A stretch of DNA of 64,000 nt from Pterobdella sp. o SKG-2022 (Eukaryota > Annelida > Clitellata > Hirudinida > Piscicolidae), in contig OZ038324.1 of the NCBI GenBank assembly GCA_964035795.1, positions 8,679,407 to 8,743,406 of the forward strand, written 5' to 3'. The position numbers were made by a program, and so were the translations under genes. Positions 48,977 to 62,171 of this stretch are shown piece by piece; position 1 is the first letter of the stretch, and every line of letters starts with the position of its first letter. Below the pieces are notes generated by a model, which was not told where the DNA came from, made no database searches, and saw nothing but the letters and a program-made list of their open reading frames with translations.

Positions 48977-51900
48977 ATGCCTAAAAAACGAAAATCACAA
49001 GACAAACCCAGACGACCAGATGAGGTAAAGAAGCCAAACATTGATGACGACTTGACACAATTAGTTAAGATTCGTCTTGTGAATGAAGTTGGAGAACAGT
49101 TGGACAAAGATCTTGATGTCCAGATTGGAAGCGAAATAGGATTGTTTGATGCATTTCTGAAAGGACTCAAGCCTGAAGTAAGATTTCAAAATTAATATTT
49201 TTTTGACTTTCAATGATTACAAAACAATCTGATCAGTCCCATGATGATTGCATACATCAGTCTTACTCATTAGTTTAAGTATGAGAAAGTCAAAAAACCA
49301 ATCCTTTTTAAATATTCACTCATTTTTTCCAAATTAGAAACAAATAAAAAAAAATCATATTGAATACTGGCCCAATAAAAAATATGAAAGATACTCATCA
49401 GGAAGAGGACACAAAGTACTCGTTCTATGTGGGATACAAGGAACTGACAACAACACTGCATGAGGCACTGAAGGAGGACAATGGAGAGGTGAAAGAGGGC
49501 ATGTTGGAAGGCACTGTGAGTATCACATATCGACCCCAAGCTAACTTCAAAGTCTTTGCTGTGAATAGGTTTGTTGGCTTTTTAATATTTCATTATTATT
49601 TTCAAAAAAATATCAATATTTTCATGAAACACATAATTGCTGAAAACAAAAAATCTTGCCTATTCTAAACTTAAACTCATTCCACATCCCTTTGAGCCTC
49701 CATCTCAACTTAAACTGAACCCTATTTGCTCAGCACACACTCATCAACCTTGCAGATGCACTGGATGTATGCAAGGTCATACAGGCGCCATCCAAGATGT
49801 ACATTCCAGTCCTGATGGGAGGTACGAATGGAATGAGTTATGTTATCATGATGTGAGGCTCATAATTTATTTGTTTTTTTGCTCCTTCAGCATGATTTAC
49901 TAAATCACTAAACCTCTTTCAAAAAATAGAAAAATGGCATTGGAAAGCTTTTTTTAAGATCAATATGTGCTTGATATGAGTCTAAACTGGGGAAAAAATT
50001 ATAATTTTCAAAAAACTTCACTTTTATGAGAATAAAATTGTATGTCACTTGAAAATCCTGCACTGTTAACAAGTCTTCATAATTTCTAATAAAAATATTT
50101 AATATTCAAAAATTTGTTCATGTTACTTTTGGCATCTATCTCAGTGTTTATGTACCACACAGACACATGGCTAGTGCATCAGTTGACCACACTGTGAGAT
50201 TCTGGGATGTCCTCACAGAGACCCCAAAGTTTGAATGCAAAGGTAGGCCTCATTTTCATTGTCGTTGTTTTTTTTTTTGGTTTTTATTATTATTATTTTT
50301 ATTTGTTGTGTCTATAGTTATACCCATGCATCAAATGATAATTTTATTTTTATCTATTATTTATGAATTATTAAAAATTATTTTATCATTGAAATGGAAT
50401 GTAAACACATTCAGGCCACAACACAAGCCTCATGTACATAGCTTTTTCTGCTTGTGGTCGCAAACTAGCCTCAGCAGACTTCCATGGAGAGGTTTGTTTT
50501 ATCAATCAGTCAAATCCTATTGACTTAATAACAGCAATAATAATCAAGTCAATGATCAGTTCCCAAATTCAGTTCATAAATTTCTTTTCTATCTAACATT
50601 CAAAATCATCATCAGGTGAAATATAGAAAAATTAACTAATAAAAACAATTGCATTTATAGCGATGTTTTCAACCAACACATGGAAGTTTTGTAGTTGATG
50701 TAAAACAGCGATAATGTATTTGTGTAGATCCAGGAAAATCAACTGAAAAATTCTCTTCATTGTTAATTCTTCTTAGTTTGTGTCCCTTATGATGAACTTC
50801 AGTTGATCAACTACACAGGTATGCATATGGGATTCTGAAACTGGAAAACAGAAAGGAAAGAAGATGTCTGGTCATCGGAAAACCATTGTAGGTGTATGCT
50901 GGAAACCTCTGCATTTGTTAGTCGGCTGGTTGGGTGTTATTCGGTGGTGTTAGTATTTCTATAATTATTTTTTCAATTTGTTTTTGGTTATGTTATTGAT
51001 AATGTGCATTAATCAACATAGTTGTATTTAACTAATGGCATTTAGCCTAATATAATATTTCTCAGAGATGGTTCTTCCAGGTATCTTGCCAGTTGTTCCC
51101 AAGTGGGTGATCTTATAATAAGTTGATATTTTGGAGTATATTCTTCAACATTGAATACTCTTTCATAAAATTTATTTCAATGAAGTGACCCATCAGCATA
51201 TGCTTCCACGCCCACCAGGATTGTACCATAAAGATCTGGGACACTATCCTATCAGTGCACTCAAAGACCTTATCAGGCCATGAGAAGCTGGTGTCGGCCA
51301 TAAAATGGAGTGGAGATAATCTCATCTATTCCACATCTCATGATTGTACCATTAAGGCATGGGATCCTGAAAAGGTTTGAGGTTATGTTCGTCTGTATAC
51401 ATAATGTATGATTTGGGTGGTTATTTTTATTGGTTTATTAGTTTTTTGCTTAAATTTTTTTCTATTTTTTATATTAATTTTTATAACACTATTGCTATGA
51501 GGATATAAAAATGCTTACCTATAATGGCTTTTAATTGTTTCAATATCCATAAACAACTAATAACCAATTATAACCAAAAGGGGATTTTGATTCGAACCTT
51601 CAAATGTCACACACACTGGGTGAACAATCTATGCTTGACAACGGATTACATCATCAGATGCGGCACCTTCAACCCAGCCAAGCCCCATGAATACAACCCT
51701 TCATTACCTGGTCTGTAGCTGTAATTTAACTTTGAAGGGTTTTGCTGTTATATTGATCTGGAATTTTTTTTTTCATTGATTTTCTTCAGTTGGTAATTAT
51801 GATTTTTTTATGACTTATAGATGAAGAACTGCAAAAAATTGCTTTACAAAAATACCAAAAAGAAACTGTGAGACTTTAAATTGATTCATTTATTCTTAAT

Positions 51901-52775
51901 TCATGTATCTGTTAAAATTCAAACATATTAGTTTACTGTTATATTAATAAGTTCATTCAGCATCCCACTATCACTCAACCCTGACAGAAAGACAAGCCAA
52001 TATATATGGCAGCTTGTTCAGATGATCACACCATAAGTTTGTGGGATTTGAGCAGTGCCAGCAAGAAACCCATTGCCCGAATGACAGGTCACCAACAGAT
52101 TATAAATGACATCAACTTTTCTCCAAACTGTCAATTTCTTGCTTCTGCCTCCTTTGACAAAACACTTCGATTGTGGGATGGAAAGAATGGAGAGTGAGTA
52201 ACTTTTCTATATGAAAAAATGCCATATGATGAGAAATATATAATATATATTCAAGAGCTGTCAAAAAAAATCAAGCTTAAATTTGTTTTTCTAATTAATT
52301 TTTGAGGCTAATAATTTACAATAAATGCCTCATACTGTAACATAGTGCTAATGGGTTGCTCAATAAAAATGGAATCCTTAATCACACATCCCACACAGAT
52401 ACATTGCCACCTTAAAGGGCCACATAGGGCAGGTGTTTCAGGTGTGTTGGTCAGCTGATAGTCGTCTGTTATGCTCATGTAGTGCAGACAAGACCCTTAA
52501 GGTCTGGAACACTAGAGGGCAGATGATTAGACATCTGACTCAACATGAAGACAAGGTTTGATTTGATCATAATTTATGCTCCAATATAATTTTAATTAGA
52601 TCAGCAGTTTCATTAGTTCCTTTTGCCCCAAGGTTGAAGCTCTAGATTGGTGCCCAAGTGGTGAAAGAGTAATAAGCGGTAGTAATGACCATCGAGTGTC
52701 CATGTAAGATGACTTCTTATTCTATCTTTGTCTCTCATACTCACATAACATAAAATTTGCAGATGGAAAGTCTAG
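48977..52775 (+). CDS. NLE1: Notchless homolog (WD40 ribosome-biogenesis factor)
   Basis: Nucleolar/nuclear WD-repeat protein; the family acts in 60S subunit maturation with the AAA-ATPase Rea1/MDN1 and was first linked to Notch signalling. Exons: 48977-49177, 49402-49568, 49756-49821, 50162-50241, 50416-50491, 50819-about 50930, about 51068-51105, about 51223-51375, about 51580-51714, 51821-51868, 51988-52193, 52400-52556, 52634-52705, 52763-52775. The N-terminal NLE domain is present (LVKIRLVNEVGEQLDKDLDV, KYSFYVGYKELTTTL, ITYRPQANFKVFAVNR), followed by WD repeats in the expected order: VRFWDVLTETPKFECKGH, VCIWDSETGKQKGKKMSGH, IKIWDTILSVHSKTLSGHEK, RTFKCHTHWVN, TISLWDLSSASKKPIARMTG, LRLWDGKNGE, LKVWNTRGQMIRHL and RVSIWKV-stop. 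The last coding exon has only 13 nt. All junctions checked keep phase. The protein appears full length and intact. Confidence 0.93.
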
Positions 52776-53629
52776 GCAAATGACCCTTTTTGTAAATAAA
52801 AAACTCAAATCTATTCGTTTTTATACAATCAATCATCATGGTTTAAATCTAAATATCTTGAAGGGTAAGCTAAATTGATTTGAAGACACAAAGCAACAAC
52901 TAAAATCTCGAATCAACGTGGTCACTTACACCACGTTTTAAAGTTGAGGGGGGTAAAATTTTTTTAAAAGTTTATTTAAAAAATGAAGACATTTTTTAAA
53001 TAAAAACTTGCAAAAAAACTAATTTTAAATCTTGTAGGCAGTTGCACCGAGCGAATGGCCTTCAACACGTGCAGCTTTTGCTCTAGCCTGACAGCAAAAA
53101 ATAGAATACAACACAAAATTACAGTATTTTAAAACATAATAGTGAATTCAGACGGGATAAATCGTTCATTATGATCAGTTGTCCCTATCACGTGTCATCA
53201 TAATCACTATTAGTCTTATAAATAATCGGTTTTCAGAAAATATGGAACGGTATAGGTTTGTAATCATTAGAAATAATATGGCAGAATTTTTTCATCACAA
53301 AACCAAAATAAGGTAAAAACAAATAAAGGAAAACGAAGGCTCGTACGAAATGTAAGAATAACGATAAATGAGCTTTATATATACTATTATGATGCAAGCG
53401 CTTCATTTGAAAATTTTCAAAGATGAATGTTTTTGCGTTTTAATGTGATTCAAAAAAACTGTTTTTATATCATTATTTGTTTCAAAAACCAAAATAAACG
53501 TTTCATTAAAAAATTACTTTTTTTGTCAATAGTTTCATAGCTTTTACCATAAAATTTTCATTCTGAATCAGTAAAAACATTCAATTGTTCTTAAAACAAA
53601 GTATTTGGGTATTAAAAAAATATTTGATT
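52776..53629. other. Convergent intergenic region, no gene seen
   Basis: Lies between the NLE1 stop and the end of the minus-strand ARA70-type gene. AT-rich, with no exon or repeat of note. Confidence 0.5.
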
Positions 53630-54322
53630 TTAAAAAACCATCCAACCACTTTTTGACTCGATTTTATTTTCTGATTCTTTGAACTCTTTCGTGCAAGACT
53701 TTAGAGGCGCGTCCAAAGAGTTTTCTTGGAATTTAAAAGAATTGTTACTTGATATGGAATCCGGGTAAAAACTATAAGGGGTGAAGTTGTTATCTGCTTT
53801 CGATCCATTTTTTTCCAACATCTTTTTTCCGCCTTCAAAGACATACATGGAAGTATCAATTTGTCTCAAACTATTTTCATCCAAATTTTTCTCGTTCACT
53901 TTCTTATTTTTGATTTCAAATGCAAAAGATTTATTATGGGTTAAATATTTGGCACACTGGTCTTTCGGGTCGGCTTTCACAATTGATTCAAATCCACATT
54001 CAAACTTGAAAGGCTTTAAATCATAACGCTCTTCCTTAGTTTCTTTTGTGTTTCCACGTTCAAAAAAATTTTCAATCTTTGGCTCAAACTTGAATATATT
54101 TTTATTGAATCCATGATCATCTTTCAAAAAATCACAACATTTTGATGACTCAGCACAAACAAAACTAAATGGCGATATCTTCACTAGGGTACGTTTTTTT
54201 TCTTCAGACTTTCCATAAAATTGGAACACAAAGCTGTCAATTTGTGGAAATTTCCTAGTTGATTTAAGCACATTTTCCACTTTGTCCAGGAGTTCATTGA
54301 TCTCTTCTCTTTTGTTACCCAT
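53630..54322 (-). CDS. Phe-x-Phe repeat protein; probably last exon of the ARA70/NCOA4-like gene
   Basis: Open frame of 230 codons, ATG 54322, stop 53630-53632, without introns. No domain is recognised, but a short motif of the type F-x-F recurs at roughly regular intervals: FVFQF (about residue 31), PFSFVC, IFKFEP, PFKFEC, SFAFEI, YVFEGG, PYSFYP, SFKFQE. The beginning (INELLDKVENVLKS, then FVFQFYGK, ISPFSFV) can be laid over the part of NCOA4 that follows its ARA70 coiled coil (LERLGSL, LLFEAD, FGSLKTI). That similarity and the 280-bp distance downstream of the ARA70 exons on the same strand suggest one gene. The exact splice from the 54.7 kb exon is not resolved. Alternatively it is a separate single-exon gene. 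Confidence 0.5.
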   Translation of the reverse strand: MGNKREEINELLDKVENVLKSTRKFPQIDSFVFQFYGKSEEKKRTLVKISPFSFVCAESSKCCDFLKDDHGFNKNIFKFEPKIENFFERGNTKETKEERYDLKPFKFECGFESIVKADPKDQCAKYLTHNKSFAFEIKNKKVNEKNLDENSLRQIDTSMYVFEGGKKMLEKNGSKADNNFTPYSFYPDSISSNNSFKFQENSLDAPLKSCTKEFKESENKIESKSGWMVF

Positions 54323-54598
54323 GTAAGAATAAGTTTAAGGTCAATAATTAATTGAACTGAATATAAATATTGATAACAAACATAATAAGTTTATAATTAT
54401 CAATTCCTAATTCATTGAGATTATAAACCGACGTAATAATCTGAATGTTGAAAGCTTTTAAGGAAGTCATTAAATATCACCTCAATAACTCTATCATGCT
54501 ACATGGAATAGAATCATTCGTGTTTACTAGTTTTTCAAAACTTTTACAATTTTTCTATCTTAAAACCAACCCAGTTGAAACTATTATTGAGTTAGTTT

Positions 54599-55664
54599 TA
54601 TAAAGATTCCAAAACGAACTTCTCGCTCAGGACTGACTCATCCCTACTGCTGGGCTCCCAACAATCCACCTTCCACGCCAACTTCTCTTGGTCTATTATC
54701 TGCATGTTGATTGTCTCTATAAGGTTTCAATAATATGCAAAAGTATATAATACCATTAAATTGATTTAAATTTTTTTCCTACTTTTCACCTCAAAACTCT
54801 CGTTTCTTTTTCTCGCCTTCACAACCTTACCCCACCCATCTATCTTCCGTTGCAGTTCCTTCCAATCTCCAGCCAACTTCCATTTATCGTTATCTTCTTT
54901 TTCATCTTCTTCCAGCCTTTTATTCAATTGTTCTTCTTTCCACAGTAAGTCAACCTATAGGGGAAATTTTTCCCATTTTAATAATCTGGGTTAAATTTAT
55001 TCTTCCTATTAACGTAATTTTTAAGTTTAATCACACGAAAATTTTATTCTAGACTAGATTACTATGCAACACATTAATAAAAAAGCATAACGAGCAAACA
55101 AAAGGCCTTATCACATACCTGGTTCATGAGAGTCAGTTCCCTGTTCCTTAGTGAGTCAATCAAGTTTCCCACCACGCAATGGATTTCATTCTTTAACTAT
55201 TAATATGCATGAGTGCTATTAATAGTTATTATTAATAAAAACATGTTTTAAAATAAATATTAATTTTTTTATACTAATCAAAGTCACAATAGTAAATTGT
55301 ACATCCGAATTATATAGTGCGATAAAGAATAAAGATATGAATTTCCATTATTAAGTCCAATGCAAAATGGTCTTGTATAAGCGGTCTTGAAATACTGAGC
55401 AAATTTTTCAATGAAACATGCATAGTTAATTGCATGCAATTTCATTATCATTTAATATTATCGTTAGCTAGCCATGAATGCATGAAGGTTTCCAATATTT
55501 CTATCACCAGGTAAATGTGTATTGATAATCATTATTGTTAGTTTTCAATTTTTGTACTTTTTTTTAGTTCAAAACTTTGTTGATTTCATCAAGTTCATTG
55601 GAACAAAAAAATTAATTTTCCAAATACCTTTGTTTGGAAATCTAATTCAGAAACTTTGTCCATT
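54599..55664 (-). CDS. NCOA4: ARA70-domain (NCOA4-like) coiled-coil exons
   Basis: NCOA4 in vertebrates is the ferritin autophagy receptor and a nuclear-receptor coactivator; its N-terminal ARA70 domain is a coiled coil. Minus-strand exons: 55664-55629 (MDKVSELDFQTK), 55199-55122 (LKNEIHCVVGNLIDSLRNRE), 54956-54795 (VDLLWKEEQLNKRLEEDEK) and about 54718-54599 (MQIIDQEKLAWKV to a TAA). The first three join at phase 0. The pattern IHxxxxxxxxxLRxRExxLxxQVDLL matches the remembered NCOA4 stretch IHSCISRHLECLRSREVWL and QVDLIYQLKEE. If exon 4 ends at its own stop, the protein is only about 130 residues. More probably it splices on to the 54322-53630 frame. A TTTTTGCAAG acceptor-like site lies just before the ATG. 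The orthology call is moderate. Confidence 0.55.
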
Positions 55665-55699
55665 TTAAGACTTGCAAAAAGCTTCAGAAAATAAAGAAG

Positions 55700-57337
55700 C
55701 AAAAAAAGTAAAAATTGAATACATACAATATATACGAAGTATGCTTCGAACCAGGGGCTGTGCAGGCTTTTATAGTATTGTAAGGACTTTAGACGCTAAT
55801 GAAAGTAAATAAAACTACGGCTATAAAAAAATACTATTTGATTTGACAGAAATTTTGATACGATTAAATACTTTAGTATAATCTTAAGATATTTTTAGCG
55901 TTGATGGGGTTGGATGAAACTGATTGTGAAATGACAATTTTTTTGTTACTAGTTTGGTTTATAATAAGTATAGAAAATTAATTCATGCTATATTAAAACT
56001 TGTATAGATATTGACTCTGCTTAAAGTTCAGTTAGAATAAGATATAGAATATAATAAACAAAGATCTCACAGCTGTTTTGAGGATTAAGTTCTGTTTAAC
56101 AGACTGAACTTTGCACTTATTTAAATCAAATTTTGTCATCGAAAGTTTTCTAAATACAGATATAAATTTTATCTAATTGGCGTTGATTATTTTATTTTAT
56201 ATATACACGTCGTAATATTAAAAAATTGTAGTTGTATTTAATTATGCTTTTCAGAGTCAAGTGAAAAATTAATTTAATTGTATTAAATAAATGGTATTAA
56301 TTCCCGAAATGGTTTTAGCTTTCAATGAGAATTTAGTGTTTCAAAGTCTACAATTGCTTGAATCGAATAATCAAAGCTTATAGAAAATTCTGGAATTATT
56401 TAAAATTTCACGAATTTTGTTATGTGTTTTAGAACTCAAAAATACTGTCAGTACACTGCATATGGCAAAATGAATAAAAAATAATATACTTTAATAGAGA
56501 AATTTCTAATGGAGTTTTGCCACTTTCACAGTGAGAAGGAAAATATAGATAGCATTTGAAAGTTGGAATGATTTTAACGAATATAGAGTTTTTAAAAAGA
56601 GTTTCTTAGAATAAAATAATTCGAAATGAGTATAATATTTTAGTTTTTCAAAGACATCGGTGTTTTGTAGACTAATGAATTGTGATGGGGTTTTACTTGT
56701 CGAAAATTTTAGTTAATTGCTTGAATGAAAGTGCTTTTTTGGACAAAATTCTCATAACTTCAAAAATTGTGCTGCTATCTTGTTAATTATATATTAAGTG
56801 TGCCATAGTATTTAAAAACTTCGTAAGCAGCTTTATAATATATAGGATAAATATTTAAAAAAATTGAAAAACTAAAAAAATTTAAATAAGTCTAATTTTC
56901 ATCTCCATGTTTGTTTCAATTTATTAATTAAAATGTATCTATATTCTGGCTTTATGTGAGAATCGCAACGCTGGAAAATACCATTTTGCGATTTTAAAGC
57001 GCGGCTAAAAAATATTTTAAAATATACACATTTTTGTGAATAAATAGATAATGAGAAATTAGTTTTTTATATAGATTACAAATTTGATTTAAGAAATGTT
57101 TTTGAAGCGAAAATAAATTGAATAATCCAAAAATCTATGCTGACACCCCTCGCGTCTTTAAATGGAATGCTCTTATAAGCTCTTTATGTTAAAATAGTCC
57201 ATTTTGTTTATATTCGCAAATCTCATTATTGATTATAGTATTCAGTTTTTAAAATTATTCCAATATTTTGTTATTTAATTTAAAAATCGCTTCAACTAGA
57301 GTTTTCTAGCACTAAATATTATCGCAACATTCGTTCA
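55700..57337. other. Divergent intergenic region, no gene seen
   Basis: AT-rich sequence between the ARA70-type gene (minus) and the CHD gene (plus). Both promoters should be here. I see no coding, repeat or RNA signal. Confidence 0.5.
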
Positions 57338-60300
57338 TATGTCTCGCAAAAGAAATAAAGTGACTTATGTTGAAAAAGATTCAGAGGTAAAATTTAACAG
57401 TTAATGAAATTTGAAAATTAAAATACAGCCCTAATGTCCTTATTTAGGTGGACGAGGATTTCAGTTTTGAAAAAAAAAAAAAGGTACAAAAAATTATTGA
57501 TTCTGCTTAACCAATGCATAAACACACAAAACTCTACAGAAATTTGCACAACTACATGAATCATTGAAAATTACTCCATTTTAATAAACCCAATTTTTCT
57601 TGACACTGTGGCTCAAAATTATAATCATTGCCAGTCAAAGGTTGATTCAGAGATAGACCAAGATGAAAGCACAAGGGAAGGAAATTCGGATGACAATTCA
57701 GACTCATATGAAGAAGGAGAAAAGAGGAGGAAGAAGAAAAAGATGAAGTTGTGTATTCCTGGTGAAAGAAAAAGTTCTAGATCTAAGGCTGGATCGAATG
57801 ATTTGGTTGGTCTATAAATGTTATTATTACTAATAAATTAATATTTGTAACAATCATGATGATAAAAATATTTTCAGTGATTCTCTTTATTCCTCTCGCT
57901 TATTATAAATTATATTAGTATTAGCTTATTGATGCTAATTATAAAGTTTCACTGAAACAAGGATTATATTAATATTTCATCAAAACAGTTCAAGTGAATT
58001 GAAATATCAATAATAACAATAAACAATTATTCTTTATCCAGAGAGAGCTAACAGATAAAGAATTTGAAAAAATGCTTGAAGAAGAAGAGTTACAAAAAAT
58101 TAATAAAAAAAATAAAAAAAAAGAACAGATGAATAACACTAATAACAGCAGCAGTAGTAGTATCAGTTCCAATAAGAACAAGGTATTTCAATTGCAACTA
58201 CACTTTTACAACATCATAAACTATCAGGGATATGCCATCTTGATATAATAATAACACCATAATATATATAACACAGAATAATGATGACTATTAATGAACA
58301 ATAACTTATATTTTTTTGAACATATGATAATTAAATGTGCTATTAACTCTTAATTAAATTTTTATTGTCATATATAAATCACATAAAATATCACATAATG
58401 TTTTTATTAATGAATTCAATAAATTACTTTTTACAAATACTAAGCCTTATAAAAGAATTATTATTACAGGTGATTTTAATATTAATATGTTAACCAATAA
58501 CCAAATATGTATTGATTTTAATAATATGTTACTTTCTTATAATCTATTACTGTACATAAATAATATAACTAGGCCTTCTTCTAAAACGTTACTAGACAAT
58601 TTTTTCACCAATATTAATAAAAATGAACTAATTAACTCTTATCTAATTTATGATGATATTTTTGATCATTCACCCATATTATTATCCCTAATTTCACCCA
58701 ATAGACTAACATCATATAAACCATCACATAATATATTTTCATATAATGAAGTATTATCATTAGATAACTTAAAATTATTTATTAATAACATAAAAAATAG
58801 TGATTCATTCAGCGTATATTATGAACACGTAAATGATAATTTTAATATATTTATAAGAACATTAATACCTCTTAAAAATAGTCTCACAAAGAACATGAAT
58901 AATCCTATTGTAAATTATAATACGGAATGGATGACTTTTGGAATATTAAATTCTATAAATACTAAATCTAGATTATACAAAAACTATTTAAAAAATCCAA
59001 TTTTATTGAACAATAAAAAATACACTATATATACTAAAATTCTCGAAAAAGTTATATGACTAGCAAAAAAAAATATTTTAACTCAAAAATTAAGGAATAT
59101 AATAATAATCAAAATAAACAATAGGAAGTTTCTAAATAGTCTAACTAATAATAGTAAGGTAGAAATCCATCAATACAATATAACACAAATAAACGGAATA
59201 AAGATTACTAATAAATACAAACTAGCGGATATTTTCAATAACCATTTTTCTAACCTTGATCTCAATATAAATAATAATAATAATAATGATCCTAGTAAAA
59301 ATAATATTAATAATCCTAAGTTTATCCCATCCAACATTCCAGTTCTAGATAATCTTGATAACTATTTCAATTTTAATAATGTAGAAATTAATGATATTCT
59401 TTTTAGTTTGAAACAAATAAATAAATCACATTCTAACAACACTTATGGATTGAACTATGATTGTTTCAAAACTATTATATTATATAATACTCAATATTTT
59501 GTCAATTTAATTAAAGAAGGTGTATTTCCGGAAATTTTAAAAAACAGTAAAATTATACCTATATTAAAAAATAAAAGTAATAAGCAAGGCTTAAACAATT
59601 ATAGACCAATTACAATAACTCCTATATTTTCAAAAATAATAGAAAAACTTGCCCATAATCAAATTTATAATTTTTTAGATGAAAATAAACTAATTAACAC
59701 TAACCAATATGGATTTCTCAAAAATAAATCAACAAACTCATGCTTAGATATGTTTAAATATAATATTGTAAAAAACTTGGAATTAAAAAATTTTTATATC
59801 AGTATTTTTTTTGATTTGTCAAAGGCTTTTGATTGCATAAATTTTGATCTATTTGAAAAACTTCATAGACTTAATTTTTCATTATTATCAATTGAGTGGA
59901 TAGAATCTTATATAAAAAACAGAAATCAAGTGGTTGATTTAAATGGGGTACAATCCAAACCTTTGATTAAAGCTAGGGGAGTTACTCAAGGTTCAATATT
60001 AGGTCCTTTACTATTTATCTTATTTATTAATGATTTTCCTATCAACAATAATAAATATGATACACTCATTTGTGCTGATAATATTCTTATTTCTTTTCCT
60101 ATTACTAATGGTAATTATGAACAAATAAATAATGATATTAATAATGAATTAAATAGTATTAATAATTGGTTTGAAAGTCATTGTCTTATGTTAATACAAA
60201 TAAAACTTATTATACTGTTTTCAAAAAAATTAATACTAATTTCAATATAAATAATTTGAATTTTGTATTAGATAACAACCTATTACTTATAAAATCAGCT

Positions 60301-62074
60301 TTAAATACTTGGGTATAATATTTGATAATAATTTAAGTTTTAAACATCATATTGACTATCTAGCGAATAAACCATATGAAATAAAGAGTAAAATATATTT
60401 CTTGAGAAAGACTTTCAAACTAAATACCAAAACTCTCTTAAACTTGTATTACTCTTTTTTACCCACATATTAATTATTGTAACACTGTTTGGGCATGTAA
60501 TTATAAATCTAATATACAAAAAATTCAAACACTACAAAACTTAACAATCAGAACTATCTTTAATTATCCATTTGATGAACATATTAATTATAAAGATTTG
60601 GAAATATTGAATATAAATAACATAAATACACCTTAATATTTAGTTTTAAACACAAATAATCTTCTTCCTGACTCTTTCTCTAATTTCTTTAACACTAAAA
60701 CCTATACAATAAAAGAACTAATAACAATTTAATTATAGAAAATATAGAACTAATAAAAAGAAATTATCTTTAAGAGTAAAAGGTGCTAAATGCTGGAATC
60801 AATTACTAGATAATCTTAAATCCATAAAACCATTAAAATTATTCAAAACTCTTGTGAAAAAATATATTCTAAGCAGCTCCAAGTTATAAATCTAGTCTGT
60901 TATTACCTTATTTTTTATTTCATCCGATTTGAATTCTTTGTTTTGTTTTTTTTATGCCATTTCATTTACGGTACATCATTATACCATTGAAAGGCATGTT
61001 TTATTAATTTGATTTGTTTCTATTTAAGCCATTTTCTTTTATTCTTATAAATTGTTTTAATTAGTTTTGCTATTCATTTCACTTCAACTTTTTGAGTTTC
61101 ATGTAGTTGTTTATATCAAAAAAAGAATTGTGTTTAAAAAAATCATATAGTAGCAATAATATTAATATTGATAACAGAAGTTTTATTGGCATTTCATCAC
61201 TATTATATCACTAACATATCACCATCATCCTCAAAGATAGTAACAAAGCTTTCAAAAAGAATCAACCCAAAGAAAGGTGATGATGACAACTCACACAGTG
61301 GTAATGAGGTTGGTGATTTTGCTATGTTTAATTAAGCTTTAGAAATTAAAGGTGTTTTAATCAAAAAAATTTTTAAATTTTAAATTCATAAACATAGTTA
61401 TAATAAATACTTTTTAAAAACAATGAAAAATTAAATTTTTTAGAAACATTTTCACAGAAAACACCACTAAAAGCCACAATACCACCTACAATACCCAACT
61501 AACATCTCAAACTCCACTACACAACATCCAACTCTCATCATATATCATTTTCAACATATCTCTATCACCATTCCCCAAACCACACCACTATCACCCAACT
61601 CTCAACCACCTCATCACACAGTCAGATCATCTTTGGTATTGTGAGTTGTGCAAGGATGGTGGTGACTTGTTGCTATGTGACACATGCCCCAAGTCTTTTC
61701 ATAAAGAATGTCTCAAGATTGATGGAGTTCCAGATGGAGATTGGAGCTGCCCTGTTTGTGTATGTGTGGGTGGGTGTTTTAATTGGTACGGATGTATGGA
61801 AATTTATGGATGTGATTAAGAGAGTGACGTTTGTATGCTTGTGTGTGTACGGGTTTTGCTGTGTATCTTTACATGTGTGTGAAAGTCGGTGGAATTTGCT
61901 TTTTTTATAATATCGAATTGCTTCATTTTCTTATTCAAAGCTTAATTATAATGTATGAATGGATAAATCATGCTACTAAACACAACTCCAATGCAGAAAG
62001 GAGAAGCCTTACCTGAGAAGAATGAGTCATCAGATGAAGATGCTCATGATACTGCTTGCAGGTCCTTCATTGAG

Positions 62075-62171
<97 letters not shown>

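Noticed and set aside
61641..61910. 89-codon + frame beginning [11 protein letters not shown]
   Set aside because: Wrong frame of the CHD PHD1 exon; the correct frame gives the C4HC3 finger.
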